From: Methylobacillus arboreus
GTDB lineage: Bacteria; Pseudomonadota; Gammaproteobacteria; Burkholderiales; Methylophilaceae
Assembly (NCBI RefSeq): GCF_020532725.1
Contig: NZ_JAJAVC010000006.1
Coordinates: 310,001 to 374,000 of the forward strand
Direction of reading: 5' to 3'
Length of the DNA: 64,000 bases
Part shown: piece after piece, positions 9,044 to 18,800 of the stretch
How positions within the stretch are numbered: the first letter of the stretch is position 1
Layout of the letters: each line of letters opens with the position of its first letter
Program-made: the position numbers and the translations under genes
The notes under the pieces: generated by a model
Told to the model about the DNA's origin: nothing
Seen by the model: the letters and a program-made list of their open reading frames with translations, nothing else
Database searches by the model: none

Positions 9044-9840
9044 GCGCCTGGTGGCAACAACTCCCACTGGCCCGGCGTAGCGGCGCAGTGTTGCTTGTCC
9101 TGATCCTGGTGGCCGCGCTGCTTGCCCCTTCCCTGGCGCCAGATGCTGTCTCACAAGACCTGGAGCGAGTACTGCTGGCCCCCAGCCTGGAACAGCCACT
9201 GGGCACCGACCACCTCGGCCGCAACATGCTGGCCCGGCTGACACACGCCTTGCAGCTCTCTTTCAGCCTGGCCTTGCTTTCCGTGATTTCCGCCGCCATC
9301 ATCGGCATCAGCCTGGGCCTGCTTGCCGCCTGGCGCGGCGGCGTGATCGAAGCCGTGCTCACCAGCATTGCTGATGCGGTCATGACGCTGCCGGTACTGT
9401 TGGTCGTATTGCTGTTTTCCGCATTTGCCCAGGGCGAGTTCTGGTCGCTTTACATCGGCTTGTCGTTTGCGTTGTGGGTGGAGTATTTCCGCGTCAGCCG
9501 CGCCACGATCAAGGCTACGCTGGTCAGCGCGCCGGTCGAATCCGCACGTATGCTGGGCTTTGGCAACTTCTACTTGTTACGGCGGCATTTGCTGCCGGAG
9601 CTCGCGCCTGTGGTCGGCACGCTCATGCTGTTCGGCATCTCCACGGCGATTCTTGCGCTCGCCGCACTGGGATTTGTCGGCGTCGGCCTGCGTCCGCCCA
9701 CGCCGGAACTTGGCGTGATGATGATAGAACTGTTCCCCTACTATGAAGAAGCGCCCTGGCTGATCGCCAGCCCGGTCGTCACGCTGGGCCTGATCATGCT
9801 CGCACTGGCGCTGCTGGGCGGGCGCAAGGAGATGCCATGA
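9040..9840 (+). CDS. ABC transporter permease, DppC/NikC type
   Basis: The 266-residue product is the second permease of the importer. It has an N-terminal helix (SGAVLLVLILVAALLAP), the DppC signature LGTDHLGRNMLARL, and the loop ARMLGFGNFYLLRRHLLPELAP (about residues 168-189). I chose the ATG at 9040, which overlaps the previous stop as ATGA and has CCAGGAG 9-10 bases upstream, rather than a longer in-frame start at 8962 that lies inside the preceding gene. Confidence 0.93.
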   Translation: MSAWWQQLPLARRSGAVLLVLILVAALLAPSLAPDAVSQDLERVLLAPSLEQPLGTDHLGRNMLARLTHALQLSFSLALLSVISAAIIGISLGLLAAWRGGVIEAVLTSIADAVMTLPVLLVVLLFSAFAQGEFWSLYIGLSFALWVEYFRVSRATIKATLVSAPVESARMLGFGNFYLLRRHLLPELAPVVGTLMLFGISTAILALAALGFVGVGLRPPTPELGVMMIELFPYYEEAPWLIASPVVTLGLIMLALALLGGRKEMP

Positions 9841-11249
9841 GCGCGCCAGAATTGAAAGTCCAGGACCTTGCCGTTAAGGACGGCAAAGGCAACTGGCTGG
9901 TACAACCATGCAGCTTCACGCTGAAACCCGGTGTCGCCCTGTCCATCATCGGCGGCAGCGGTTCGGGCAAGTCGCTTCTGGTGCAGGCCATCATGGGCTC
10001 ACTGGCCTCCGGCCTCAGGGCCAGCGGAGAAATCCGCCTGGGCAATGCGGTTTCCCGTGCGGAAGATGCCTCGGGCCGCCGCCCCTGGTGGGGCCATACC
10101 CTGGCCATGCTGCCGCAGGAACCATGGCTCGCGCTCAACCCCAGCATGCGCGCAGGCAAGCAGGTCGCCGAGTCTTACCACTATGTCAGCAACACGCGCA
10201 TGGGCATGGCGCAAGCCAAGATGCAGGCGAGCGCCGACCTGAACCAGCTGGGTGTTGCTGCCGCGAGCGAAAAATATCCCTTTATGCTGTCCGGCGGCAT
10301 GGCGCAACGCGTCGCGTTTGCCGCCACGCGCGCAGGCGGCGCACAAGTCGTGATCGTCGATGAACCCACCAAGGGCCTGGACGCCGATGCGCGCGACAAC
10401 CTGCTTACCGTACTGCAAACCGTATTGAAGCAAGGCGGCAGCGTGCTCACCATCACGCACGACATGCACGTGGCGCGCATGCTGGGCGGCAATGTCATGG
10501 TCATGCGCGATAGCAATGTGCTGGAACAAGGTACAGCGGAGCAGGTATTGGAAAACCCGCAGCATGAATACACCCGCGCCCTACTCGCAGCCGACCCGGA
10601 AAACTGGACACAGGCCATGCCTGCTCCCGGCACAGGCCAGCAAATCCTGGAAGCGCGAGGCCTGGGCAAACGCTACGGCAAGCAGACACTGTTCAGCGGC
10701 ATCAACCTGGAAATTCATGCCGGCGAACGCATTGCCATCAGCGGCCCTAGCGGGGCAGGCAAGACCACGCTGGGCAACATGCTGCTGGGTTTGGTAGCAC
10801 CCGATCAGGGAAGCATCGCACTTGCGCCCGGCCTGGATAAGCTTAAGCTGCAAAAACTCTACCAGGACCCGGTTTCCGCATTTGCGCCACGCTTGACGCT
10901 GAAGCAGGCATTTGACGACCTTATCCGCCTGCACAAACTCAACCCATCGGCCTTGCCACCCATGCTGGCAAGGCTCAAGCTTGATGAAGGATTGTTGCGC
11001 CGCCTGCCCAGCCAGGTATCGGGCGGAGAGCTTCAGCGGCTGGCATTAGCACGCATATTGTTGCTCTCGCCTGCGCTGATCTTTGCCGACGAACCCACCT
11101 CGCGCCTTGACCCTATCAGCCAGCAGGACACCATGAATTTATTGCTGGAAACGGTTGCGGAGAATGCCAGTGCCATTCTCCTGGTCACCCATGACCGGGA
11201 GCTTGCTGCCAAGACCATGCAGCGCCACATTGCGATCCAGCATGCCTGA
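9837..11249 (+). CDS. Fused double ATPase of a peptide/nickel-type ABC importer (DppD-DppF fusion)
   Basis: This 470-residue protein carries two complete nucleotide-binding domains in one chain. Domain 1 has Walker A GGSGSGKS (about residue 40), signature LSGGMAQRVAF, and Walker B VVIVDEP. Domain 2 has Walker A GPSGAGKTT (about 304), signature VSGGELQRLAL, and Walker B LIFADEP. In many Opp/Dpp/Nik systems these are two proteins (D and F), so this is a natural fusion. It overlaps the DppC gene by ATGA. Its last 111 bases are overlapped by an opposing gene. Confidence 0.94.
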   Translation: MSAPELKVQDLAVKDGKGNWLVQPCSFTLKPGVALSIIGGSGSGKSLLVQAIMGSLASGLRASGEIRLGNAVSRAEDASGRRPWWGHTLAMLPQEPWLALNPSMRAGKQVAESYHYVSNTRMGMAQAKMQASADLNQLGVAAASEKYPFMLSGGMAQRVAFAATRAGGAQVVIVDEPTKGLDADARDNLLTVLQTVLKQGGSVLTITHDMHVARMLGGNVMVMRDSNVLEQGTAEQVLENPQHEYTRALLAADPENWTQAMPAPGTGQQILEARGLGKRYGKQTLFSGINLEIHAGERIAISGPSGAGKTTLGNMLLGLVAPDQGSIALAPGLDKLKLQKLYQDPVSAFAPRLTLKQAFDDLIRLHKLNPSALPPMLARLKLDEGLLRRLPSQVSGGELQRLALARILLLSPALIFADEPTSRLDPISQQDTMNLLLETVAENASAILLVTHDRELAAKTMQRHIAIQHA

Positions 11250-11642
11250 GCAACTTCCGCCTTTCTGCTCTTCCTTATGCAACCACTGGAAGGCAGATGG
11301 ATAGCATGTAAATAGCTTGTGATCATAACCGCGGTTGCCGGCAATGATTTCGTATAACCGTACGCCGGTTGCCTTGACTGAATACTCCAGAAAAATGACG
11401 GCCACCTGATAATGCATGGGTACGCCCAATGCCAGGTTAGTGTCTGGCAGGCTCGAAGTCTCAGCGAAACTCAGGCTGAGAGTAACGTTCCTCAAATCCA
11501 CAACCAGTCTGGTCGTTTCCCTATCGGCCATCTCGGCCAGCACACTTTGTACCATGGCCTGGTATTCACGCAACCGCATGACGCCTGACAACGTCACGCG
11601 GCTGACACGATACTCATCCAGATAATCAAGCTCGAACCTCAT
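11139..11642 (-). CDS. Small STAS/SpoIIAA-like protein of unknown function
   Basis: The first 130 or so residues look like a compact alpha/beta domain with alternating strands (FELDYLDEYRVSRVTLSG, TRLVVDLRNVTLSLSF, QVAVIFLEY) similar to STAS-like or SpoIIAA-like proteins; this is a weak family assignment. The ATG at 11642 is preferred over a TTG at 11660. The last roughly 37 codons run antisense into the 3' end of the ABC ATPase gene and have no family-like character, so the natural stop may have been lost. It begins 21 bases after the OmpA-domain gene and is probably the last gene of that operon. Confidence 0.6.
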   Translation of the reverse strand: MRFELDYLDEYRVSRVTLSGVMRLREYQAMVQSVLAEMADRETTRLVVDLRNVTLSLSFAETSSLPDTNLALGVPMHYQVAVIFLEYSVKATGVRLYEIIAGNRGYDHKLFTCYPSAFQWLHKEEQKGGSCSGMLDRNVALHGLGSKLPVMGDQENGTGILRNRFQQ

Positions 11643-11663
11643 TGCACTTCGTCCCGCCAACCT

Positions 11664-14600
11664 TTACATCGTGCCAATCACGTTGATGAAGAAGCCACGG
11701 CTGCGGTAAGACAAGTTGGTCAGGTCATCCGAATAGTTGGTGAAGTTATAGCCGACACCCGCCTTGACGCCTTCGGCCAGATGGCGATATACCGCCACCA
11801 GTGCACCGGCGCGCGAGTCCTTGGCCTCGGTTGCACGCAGGTTGCGCAGTTCGAGCACGGCATCCCATTCCTTCACGAAGTGCCAGTCCGCACGCAGGAT
11901 CATCAGGTCTGCCCGGCTGGAGAACCACTGGCCATCCACCTTGCTGTCTTTCAGTTCGCCAATGCGGAAAGCATACTTGGCACCCAGCGACAGCCATGGC
12001 TTGACGTCATAAATGGTATCCACCGACAGCACCTGGCTGCGCTGCGCGTAATCCGCCGTGAAGCCGGAAGGCGACAACTGGCCCGGGGAAGGCAGGTTGT
12101 AGAAGTTGGTGTACTTGAACAAGGTGTTCCAGCGGTCATTATCGATTGGCCGGTAAGCCGCGCCAGTCACGATTTCGTGGTAATCCCCGTCATAGAACGC
12201 ACCGCGGCTGTTATTGGAGACCGACCAGTTAAGCTTGCCGAGCAGGCGCCATTCCGGTGTCGCCTGGTGACCGAAGGTGTTGCGGATCAGCCAGGTATCG
12301 CGGTCGCCTGTGATATTGCTGGATTCGTCACGGTACTCGATATTGCCGCTGTACTTGGTATTGTCGCGCTTGTAAGCGATAGCGAAGCTCACCGCCTTGC
12401 GCTTGAGGTCGCCAGACAATGGATGAGAGACCTTGCCCACTTCGCCCTTGACGCCAAAGTTCCAGAAATCGTTGGCGGCATAATCCAGGCCAAAGGCATT
12501 GATCAGGCTTTGCACGCCGGAACCATCCACGGTACGCGTTTCACCGAACACACGCATTTCATCAGTCACTCGGTAGGATGTCCCGGTAACCCAGGTACCC
12601 TGACGGCCGCGCCAGGCATTGTCGGGCCGCTCGTTTTCCACCAGGTAGTTGGTGTAGGCATTGCTGCGGTCGGACAGGCGGTAATCCGCACCCAGCTTGA
12701 CCCCTGGGCCAAGGTTGCCTTGCGAGCCTTCAGCCACCAGCTTGAGGCGGTCATTGACACGCCAGCTCATGCCCAATCCGGCACGGTTATTGGCTTCACG
12801 GTCGCCATCCCGCGCCATAGTGCCCTGCAGGTAGCCATAAGTACTCCAGTCTTTCTTGGGCAATGGCTGGCCTTCTTCCACTTCCGCATCATGATCGACC
12901 GGCGTGTAATCCATACGCACCTGCACATCGGTACGGTTGCCGGTTTGCGACAACAGGCTGCTGGCGCTGGAAATATGCACGTCACGCTCATCCTGGCGCA
13001 CGGCTACGCCTGCCTGCCACTCAGGGTCGAGCTTCTGACGCACACCAATTTCTACGGCCTGGGTATCAATCGTGTCGGCGCGGCGTACATCACCCTTGGC
13101 ATCAATAGTGGTGTTTTCCGTCACCTGCACATTAGCCTTGAAGCCATGCTGCTTGATTTCCTCACCCGTCACGGCAATCTGCCCCGGGCCCGAGAAGCCA
13201 CGGTCACGGTTCTGGATGTAAGCAGTCACTTTGCCTTTCACGTCCTCGCTCACATCCGCCAAATCCACCGAACCTTCAACCCGGTAGGCATTGGCTGCTT
13301 CACCGGTAGTGGTCATGCCGTTAAAGGCAAAACCGCCATCAAGCGAGGTCTGGGCGCCATCACCCGCACCATCCGAGCGCGCAGCTTCCAGCTTGATGAA
13401 AGTACCCGGCGTATAACGCACGGTGGCGTCCAGGCCCTGCAAGGTTTGCTTGAGCATACCCTCGCCCTGCTTGTAACCGGTCAGACCTATTTGCAGGTAA
13501 TCATTGACCCAGTGCGAAGCCCGGCCGCCGGTGGAGAAGTTATCCACCTTGGTGAGGCCCGGTACATATTCATAAGTCGTGACCAGGTAGATCTCGTTAC
13601 CGTTGATCGAGGCGGTGCTGATCATGCTTGGCGCAGCGCCAGTGGAGTTCAGCGCCTCACGCAGGGTAATGCGGCCTTGCAGATAGTTGATCTCATAGTC
13701 CTGCGCCGGTGCCAGCAGTTTTCGCTCTACGACCAGGCCGGAATCACGGTCGCGCACTTCCACCCAGACACGCTCGGAACCCATAGTGAGCGCCTGGTGC
13801 CGCAGGTAGTATAGCGAACCGCCAGTGCCGCGAAATTCATCGCGCGATCCCAGTGTGCCCGGATCAGCAGCAAATGCATCTACCGTAGTGGCTTTTTCGC
13901 CGTATTTGGTGGTGTTCTCGGAACGATATTTGGCATTAGCACCATAGAGGCCGCGCGAATATTGCAGCAATTCCGTTCCGCTCCAGGAGGTCTTGAAGTT
14001 ACCCCACATCACATGTGATTCACCACGTGCCAGTTTGACGTAAAACTTGCCCTGGGTCGGCGCATCGTCGACGGTAGTACTGTCGTCACCGTAAACCGGG
14101 TAATACAGATCAGGGTTGATGTTGCGCAACAGGTAACGCGGATCCTTCGACGAGAAGTTGGAGAACAAATGCTTAAGCGGTTGTTCCCTGGTATCGGCAG
14201 CAGCAGTGAGCAACCACTCCCCTTTGACTTTGCCCTTGACGTAGAATGCCCCCCGTCCATCGACATGGCTGGAACCGTCATAGTGCTGGTCGTCGCCTGT
14301 CACCAGTTGGGCCGGGCCGCGCACATTGTTCTTGCCCGCGGTGATGTCACCGATCGCGATATAGAACCAGTCGTCATCGGCAATATTGAGGTTGCGGCGG
14401 AAGCTGGTGAACTCGCCGTCCGGCTCGACCAGCTTGACCTCCACGCTGTTCGGGCCAGGCGGCATGATCTGCTTGATGGCAAAACGGCCATTAGCATCTA
14501 CCGGCACGGTCAGGCCCAGCGTTTCTATCTTTTGTCCGGGCTGGATAAAGCGTCCATTGACTGTCACCGTGCCACCCTTGACCGGGATATTGCGCAGGCT

Positions 14601-15872
14601 GAGGCTGTTCTCGCCATAGCCAATCAGCTCTTCCTTGCCGGCTTGCAGGTCGCTGGTGATGCGTGGTGTCGTGCTGGAAAGTATTTCCAGCGGCTTCATC
14701 ACGGTTTCATCATAACGTCCCTGCTCGTCATACACGCGCAGCAGGAACATCACCTGCTCCACGTCCTCCACCTTGGCCTGCCATTTTGTCACGCCGTTCC
14801 AGTCCACCGGCAACACCGCGAGCGGGGTTTCCTGTGGCTGCTGGCCTGGGGTGAACAGGCGGATTTCCGCCTTCTTGATCCACGGCAGGTAATTGGCCCA
14901 GGCACGGAACTCAGCCTCTTCGCCGCGTGCCACGCCACGGGTGGTGTTCCAGACATTCATCTGCGGCAGGGTAGAAAGATTGTCGTAACGTACCTGGATA
15001 TCGGCTTTTTCCAGTGCCACATCGGTGCAACGCTGACGATCTGCCTCCAATGGCCCGTCATCCAGGCTCACAGGCTCGCCATCGATACTGATGCGGAATG
15101 GCGCACCGGCCCTTGCCACGCTGGTGGCCTCACAGGCGCTGCGCACCGGCGGCGCAACTGCCACCGGTTCTGCCGGAATGATTTCTTTCTCATCAAACCA
15201 TACCCGGATAATCACGCGGCGGTTCTGCGCCATGCCTGCCGGATTGTCGTTGCTGGCCACCGGCTGGCTCTCGCCATAGCCGCTGATGCTGAACTGGCTG
15301 TCATCCAGACCCAACTGCTGCTTGAGGAATGCCGCCACGGACAATGAACGCGCTTCGGACAAGCCCTGGTTATCGCGGAAAATCTTTTTCGCATTGGGCG
15401 ACAGGCGTTGGTTATCGGTATGCCCGGCAATATCAATGCGTATTCCCTGTTTGCCTTGCAGTTGCGCCGCCAGTTGTTCCAACTCAGCAATCGAACTGGC
15501 CGTGAGGTCAGCCTTGCCAGACTCGAAACGCGCAGCGCCGCTGTTTTCTACCAGGCGCGTAAACACCTGCGGCTCGGCCTGCGGCACATTAGCCGCCGCT
15601 GCACGCATGCGTTCCAGTGCGCTGCTGCTGATGCCGGAAGGCAGCGGATAACTGGTCGGCCCTTGCCGTTCAGCCGGAGAAGGCATGCCATGGAAATCCA
15701 CGCGGCTGTTGTCAATACGCTTGCCTGTTTCCTGTTCGAAATCAGGAACCGGCATATCGCGTGTCGGCAACATCGATGCCGCATAGCCCCTGTCGCTTAT
15801 CAGCAATGATTCCGCATTGGCCCCGCTCATCATCACACTGATGGCGATAGCAATTGCTCGCTTCTTCATCAT
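11664..15872 (-). CDS. Giant outer-membrane protein with OmpA domain and C-terminal beta-barrel
   Basis: This 1402-residue protein has a signal peptide (residues 1-20, ending ANA-ES) and a complete OmpA C-terminal peptidoglycan-binding domain at about 113-226, with the HTDN turn at 151 and NRRVIIRVWF at the end. A long beta-rich central part (about 250-780) resembles carboxypeptidase-regulatory or Ig-like modules. The last 600 residues are alternating-strand sequence typical of a large barrel and end with SRGFFINVIGTM. Unusually, the OmpA domain stands at the N-terminus before the barrel. The start at 15872 has GGAGG 7 bases upstream and overlaps the DUF11 gene stop by ATGA. It probably anchors or carries the DUF11 protein at the surface; this is inference. 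Confidence 0.75.
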   Translation of the reverse strand: MMKKRAIAIAISVMMSGANAESLLISDRGYAASMLPTRDMPVPDFEQETGKRIDNSRVDFHGMPSPAERQGPTSYPLPSGISSSALERMRAAAANVPQAEPQVFTRLVENSGAARFESGKADLTASSIAELEQLAAQLQGKQGIRIDIAGHTDNQRLSPNAKKIFRDNQGLSEARSLSVAAFLKQQLGLDDSQFSISGYGESQPVASNDNPAGMAQNRRVIIRVWFDEKEIIPAEPVAVAPPVRSACEATSVARAGAPFRISIDGEPVSLDDGPLEADRQRCTDVALEKADIQVRYDNLSTLPQMNVWNTTRGVARGEEAEFRAWANYLPWIKKAEIRLFTPGQQPQETPLAVLPVDWNGVTKWQAKVEDVEQVMFLLRVYDEQGRYDETVMKPLEILSSTTPRITSDLQAGKEELIGYGENSLSLRNIPVKGGTVTVNGRFIQPGQKIETLGLTVPVDANGRFAIKQIMPPGPNSVEVKLVEPDGEFTSFRRNLNIADDDWFYIAIGDITAGKNNVRGPAQLVTGDDQHYDGSSHVDGRGAFYVKGKVKGEWLLTAAADTREQPLKHLFSNFSSKDPRYLLRNINPDLYYPVYGDDSTTVDDAPTQGKFYVKLARGESHVMWGNFKTSWSGTELLQYSRGLYGANAKYRSENTTKYGEKATTVDAFAADPGTLGSRDEFRGTGGSLYYLRHQALTMGSERVWVEVRDRDSGLVVERKLLAPAQDYEINYLQGRITLREALNSTGAAPSMISTASINGNEIYLVTTYEYVPGLTKVDNFSTGGRASHWVNDYLQIGLTGYKQGEGMLKQTLQGLDATVRYTPGTFIKLEAARSDGAGDGAQTSLDGGFAFNGMTTTGEAANAYRVEGSVDLADVSEDVKGKVTAYIQNRDRGFSGPGQIAVTGEEIKQHGFKANVQVTENTTIDAKGDVRRADTIDTQAVEIGVRQKLDPEWQAGVAVRQDERDVHISSASSLLSQTGNRTDVQVRMDYTPVDHDAEVEEGQPLPKKDWSTYGYLQGTMARDGDREANNRAGLGMSWRVNDRLKLVAEGSQGNLGPGVKLGADYRLSDRSNAYTNYLVENERPDNAWRGRQGTWVTGTSYRVTDEMRVFGETRTVDGSGVQSLINAFGLDYAANDFWNFGVKGEVGKVSHPLSGDLKRKAVSFAIAYKRDNTKYSGNIEYRDESSNITGDRDTWLIRNTFGHQATPEWRLLGKLNWSVSNNSRGAFYDGDYHEIVTGAAYRPIDNDRWNTLFKYTNFYNLPSPGQLSPSGFTADYAQRSQVLSVDTIYDVKPWLSLGAKYAFRIGELKDSKVDGQWFSSRADLMILRADWHFVKEWDAVLELRNLRATEAKDSRAGALVAVYRHLAEGVKAGVGYNFTNYSDDLTNLSYRSRGFFINVIGTM

Positions 15873-18800
15873 GGTTGCACCTCCACTGCTGTCTCGATGA
15901 TCAGCGGGAAGGCTGCTTCATCCTTATTATTCTTATGCGCGTCATGCCAGAGCTTGCGGGCAGCCTTGGCAACGCTGTCCAGGCGTTTCTTGGCGAGTTT
16001 TTCTCCCCCGCCGCCCGGGTCATAGGCAATGCGCAACACAGAAGGCCGGCCATCAAGCTGCTTGACCATGTCGGCGAATGCCTGATGCCATTGCGGCTGA
16101 AGGTCGGTGCCATTGGGAACGAAGGCTTCGTCATTGAGATCAAGCCGCACCACGCGGTGCACGGTAGCGCCAAAGTTGAGCTTGACCATCTTGCCTCGGG
16201 TCACGCGCACATCACGCGGGTTTTCGGTAGTAACGCGGTAACCAGAAGGCAGGGTCCGCTCATCCAGCTTCATGACGAAGTTGGCGCCGCGGTCCATGTT
16301 GGGAATGTCGGCACAAGTAACGTGGAAACGACCCTCGGCATCAGTGGTAACCAGCAGGCCGCGCGCAGTGACCACGCGCACATTCGCGATGCCGGGCTCA
16401 CCCTGGTCCTGGTAGCCGTTGGCGTTCTTGTCGTCGAAAACCTTGCCGATGATGTCGGAACAATCGAAGGTCGGGTCTGGCGTCACCTTGACCGTGGCGG
16501 AGCCGATGTTAGATACCAGGGTGTTGACCAGTGCATTCTGTGCCCAGGCCTGGTTGACATACTCGCCCTCGCCTACACCGGTACCGACAACCAGGATCAA
16601 CTTGAAGGTCTTGGTTTCACCGGCGGCAAAACTCTGGTTAATCCAGGTCATATCACGCCCGCTCACATCAGGCTCGATACGCACGCCATTCACCGATGCT
16701 GAACCGCTGCGGTATTTGAAACCCGGCGGCAGGCGGTCGGTAATCACAATATTGCTGATCGCCACCGCACTGGTTGCGGTAATGGTGTAAGGCACCAGGT
16801 CGCCACGCACCACATTCACGAGTGGTGTTGTTTTGACGATGCGGACAATGCCGCCCATGATTGGATCCAGCGGGATATGGTTGTTGATCAAGTCCGCAGA
16901 ATCAGGACCAATCGTGAAATTGAAGTAATAGCGCGTTGCTGCGGCAGCCAGTGCGCCAGAACTATTGGCAAAAGATCCGTCGGCGCTGCTTGTGGCACAA
17001 GCTGCCGGATCATGCGGACCAATGCCGACAGCAGGCGCACCATCGTTCTGCTGCATCATCGCCGGGTCAGCCCCACCCAACAGCACACTTGCCACCTGCA
17101 GCGTCGCATTACATACCGGGATCATGCCGGATGGCTGCGGTATGTAATTAGCCGGATAGCTGGTCACTTCCAGGGTATACACACCGGCAGGCGCACTCGG
17201 ATTGAGCAGGAATTGATATATGCCATCAGGGCCGGTGGTCTGCGAAGCATTCCCGGTCACCAGATCGGAAGCCGGGGTGAAGCCCGCAGGTCCCCGGATA
17301 GTCACCACGGCCCCGGCTACCGGCTGACGTGTCACGGCGTCATATACCACACCGGCAGGGTCGATAGGCAAACTGTGCTGCGTGATATTGTCACCAGCAG
17401 CCAGGATGATACCGCTCAAGCCGCCATCAAGATTGCTAGCACCAGCCGGATTGGCCGGACTTACCTGGCCATTGTCATAGGGCAGACCTTGTTCGTTAGG
17501 ACGTGCATGACCATATACCGTACCGTTGGGATGCAGAAAGCGTACCTGGTAACCTGTTCCGGGCGACAAGTTGCTGAAGCTGTAGGCCCCATTGGCATCC
17601 GTGGTCACGGTTGCAATCAGGTTGCCATTGCGCAGAAGTTCTACCAACCAACCAGCTTGTGGGCGATCACTTGCATTGGCGCTATCGAACACACGGTCAT
17701 GGTTGCCATCGATCCAGACATGGCCGCTCAGGTTAGCTGTGCCTGAAACCGGAGCACTTTCCCCAAAGTTATAGCCAGTCGCGCTTGCTGTCAGCAGAAC
17801 AGTAAAGCGGTCGTCGTCGCCGCCACCGCCGTGGTCAGGGCTGCCGATCTCGCCCAGGTTGCCGACCTGATCCTTGCCATCGTTATAACCGGCAGGCTGG
17901 GTCTGCACAATGGTATAACCCGCAGCATTGGAACGAGGCAAGCCGGTAAAGATATAGCTGCCATCCGCGTTGGTCTGCACCACGCAGGAAGGCGTAACGT
18001 CACAAACGTTCTGGCCATCTTCCGTCGTGCCGGAAAGCGTAATGGTGCTTCCGCCGATACCAAGCTCGCCCGGATCAATCACCCCGTTGTCATTGATATC
18101 GCTGTACACTCGCCCGGCAAGGCTAAAATTATTCTGCTGGATATCATTGCGTACAGAAGTAGCTTCGCTCTCCTGGTCATTACTGCTGTTTCTGTCATTC
18201 TCATTGGCAGAAACCCTGGCCACGCTGTTGTACACATCGCCAGTAGGCGGCGGCGCGTCCAGCATACGCACGGAGAGATAGCGGTTGCGTGTTTCGCCAT
18301 TGGCGATATTGGCCTGCAGCCCGCTATAGGCACATGTCACCGTCAGGGTATTAGGGCCGGTCACTTCGCTGCCGATGTTGTTACATATGCTGTTGCTCGG
18401 CGGTCCCATGCTGGCGCTATCGCCCAGAAAGCGTACAGTCTTGCCTGCGGGCGGCGTAATCGCATAGGTAAACTGGAGGCCGGTGGCAAGCGACGGTCCG
18501 TTGTTCACCATGTTGATGGTGTAGATCACATCGTTCTGCGGATTGTCACCATCGTTGCTTGGGTCGTAACCCAATGGATCTACGTTGTCGATGTTGTTGA
18601 CCAGCAAGTCGATGGATGCAACCTCTACCGTGAGCTGAACGGCCTTGCTGTTGTTGCCGCCATCGGTACCATCAATATTTTCCACCGTGCTGGTGTTGAT
18701 ATGGGCAGTGTTGTTGATCGTCCAGGTTTCGCCGCTGGCCTGTCCGCTCTTCCAGTTCGGACGCACGACGATCTGGACGGTCTGTTGCTCACCACTGTTC

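Noticed and set aside
11781-13814. 677-codon open frame on the plus strand
   Set aside because: Shadow within the OmpA-domain gene; the composition is rich in His, Gln and Val as in reversed GC-rich coding sequence.
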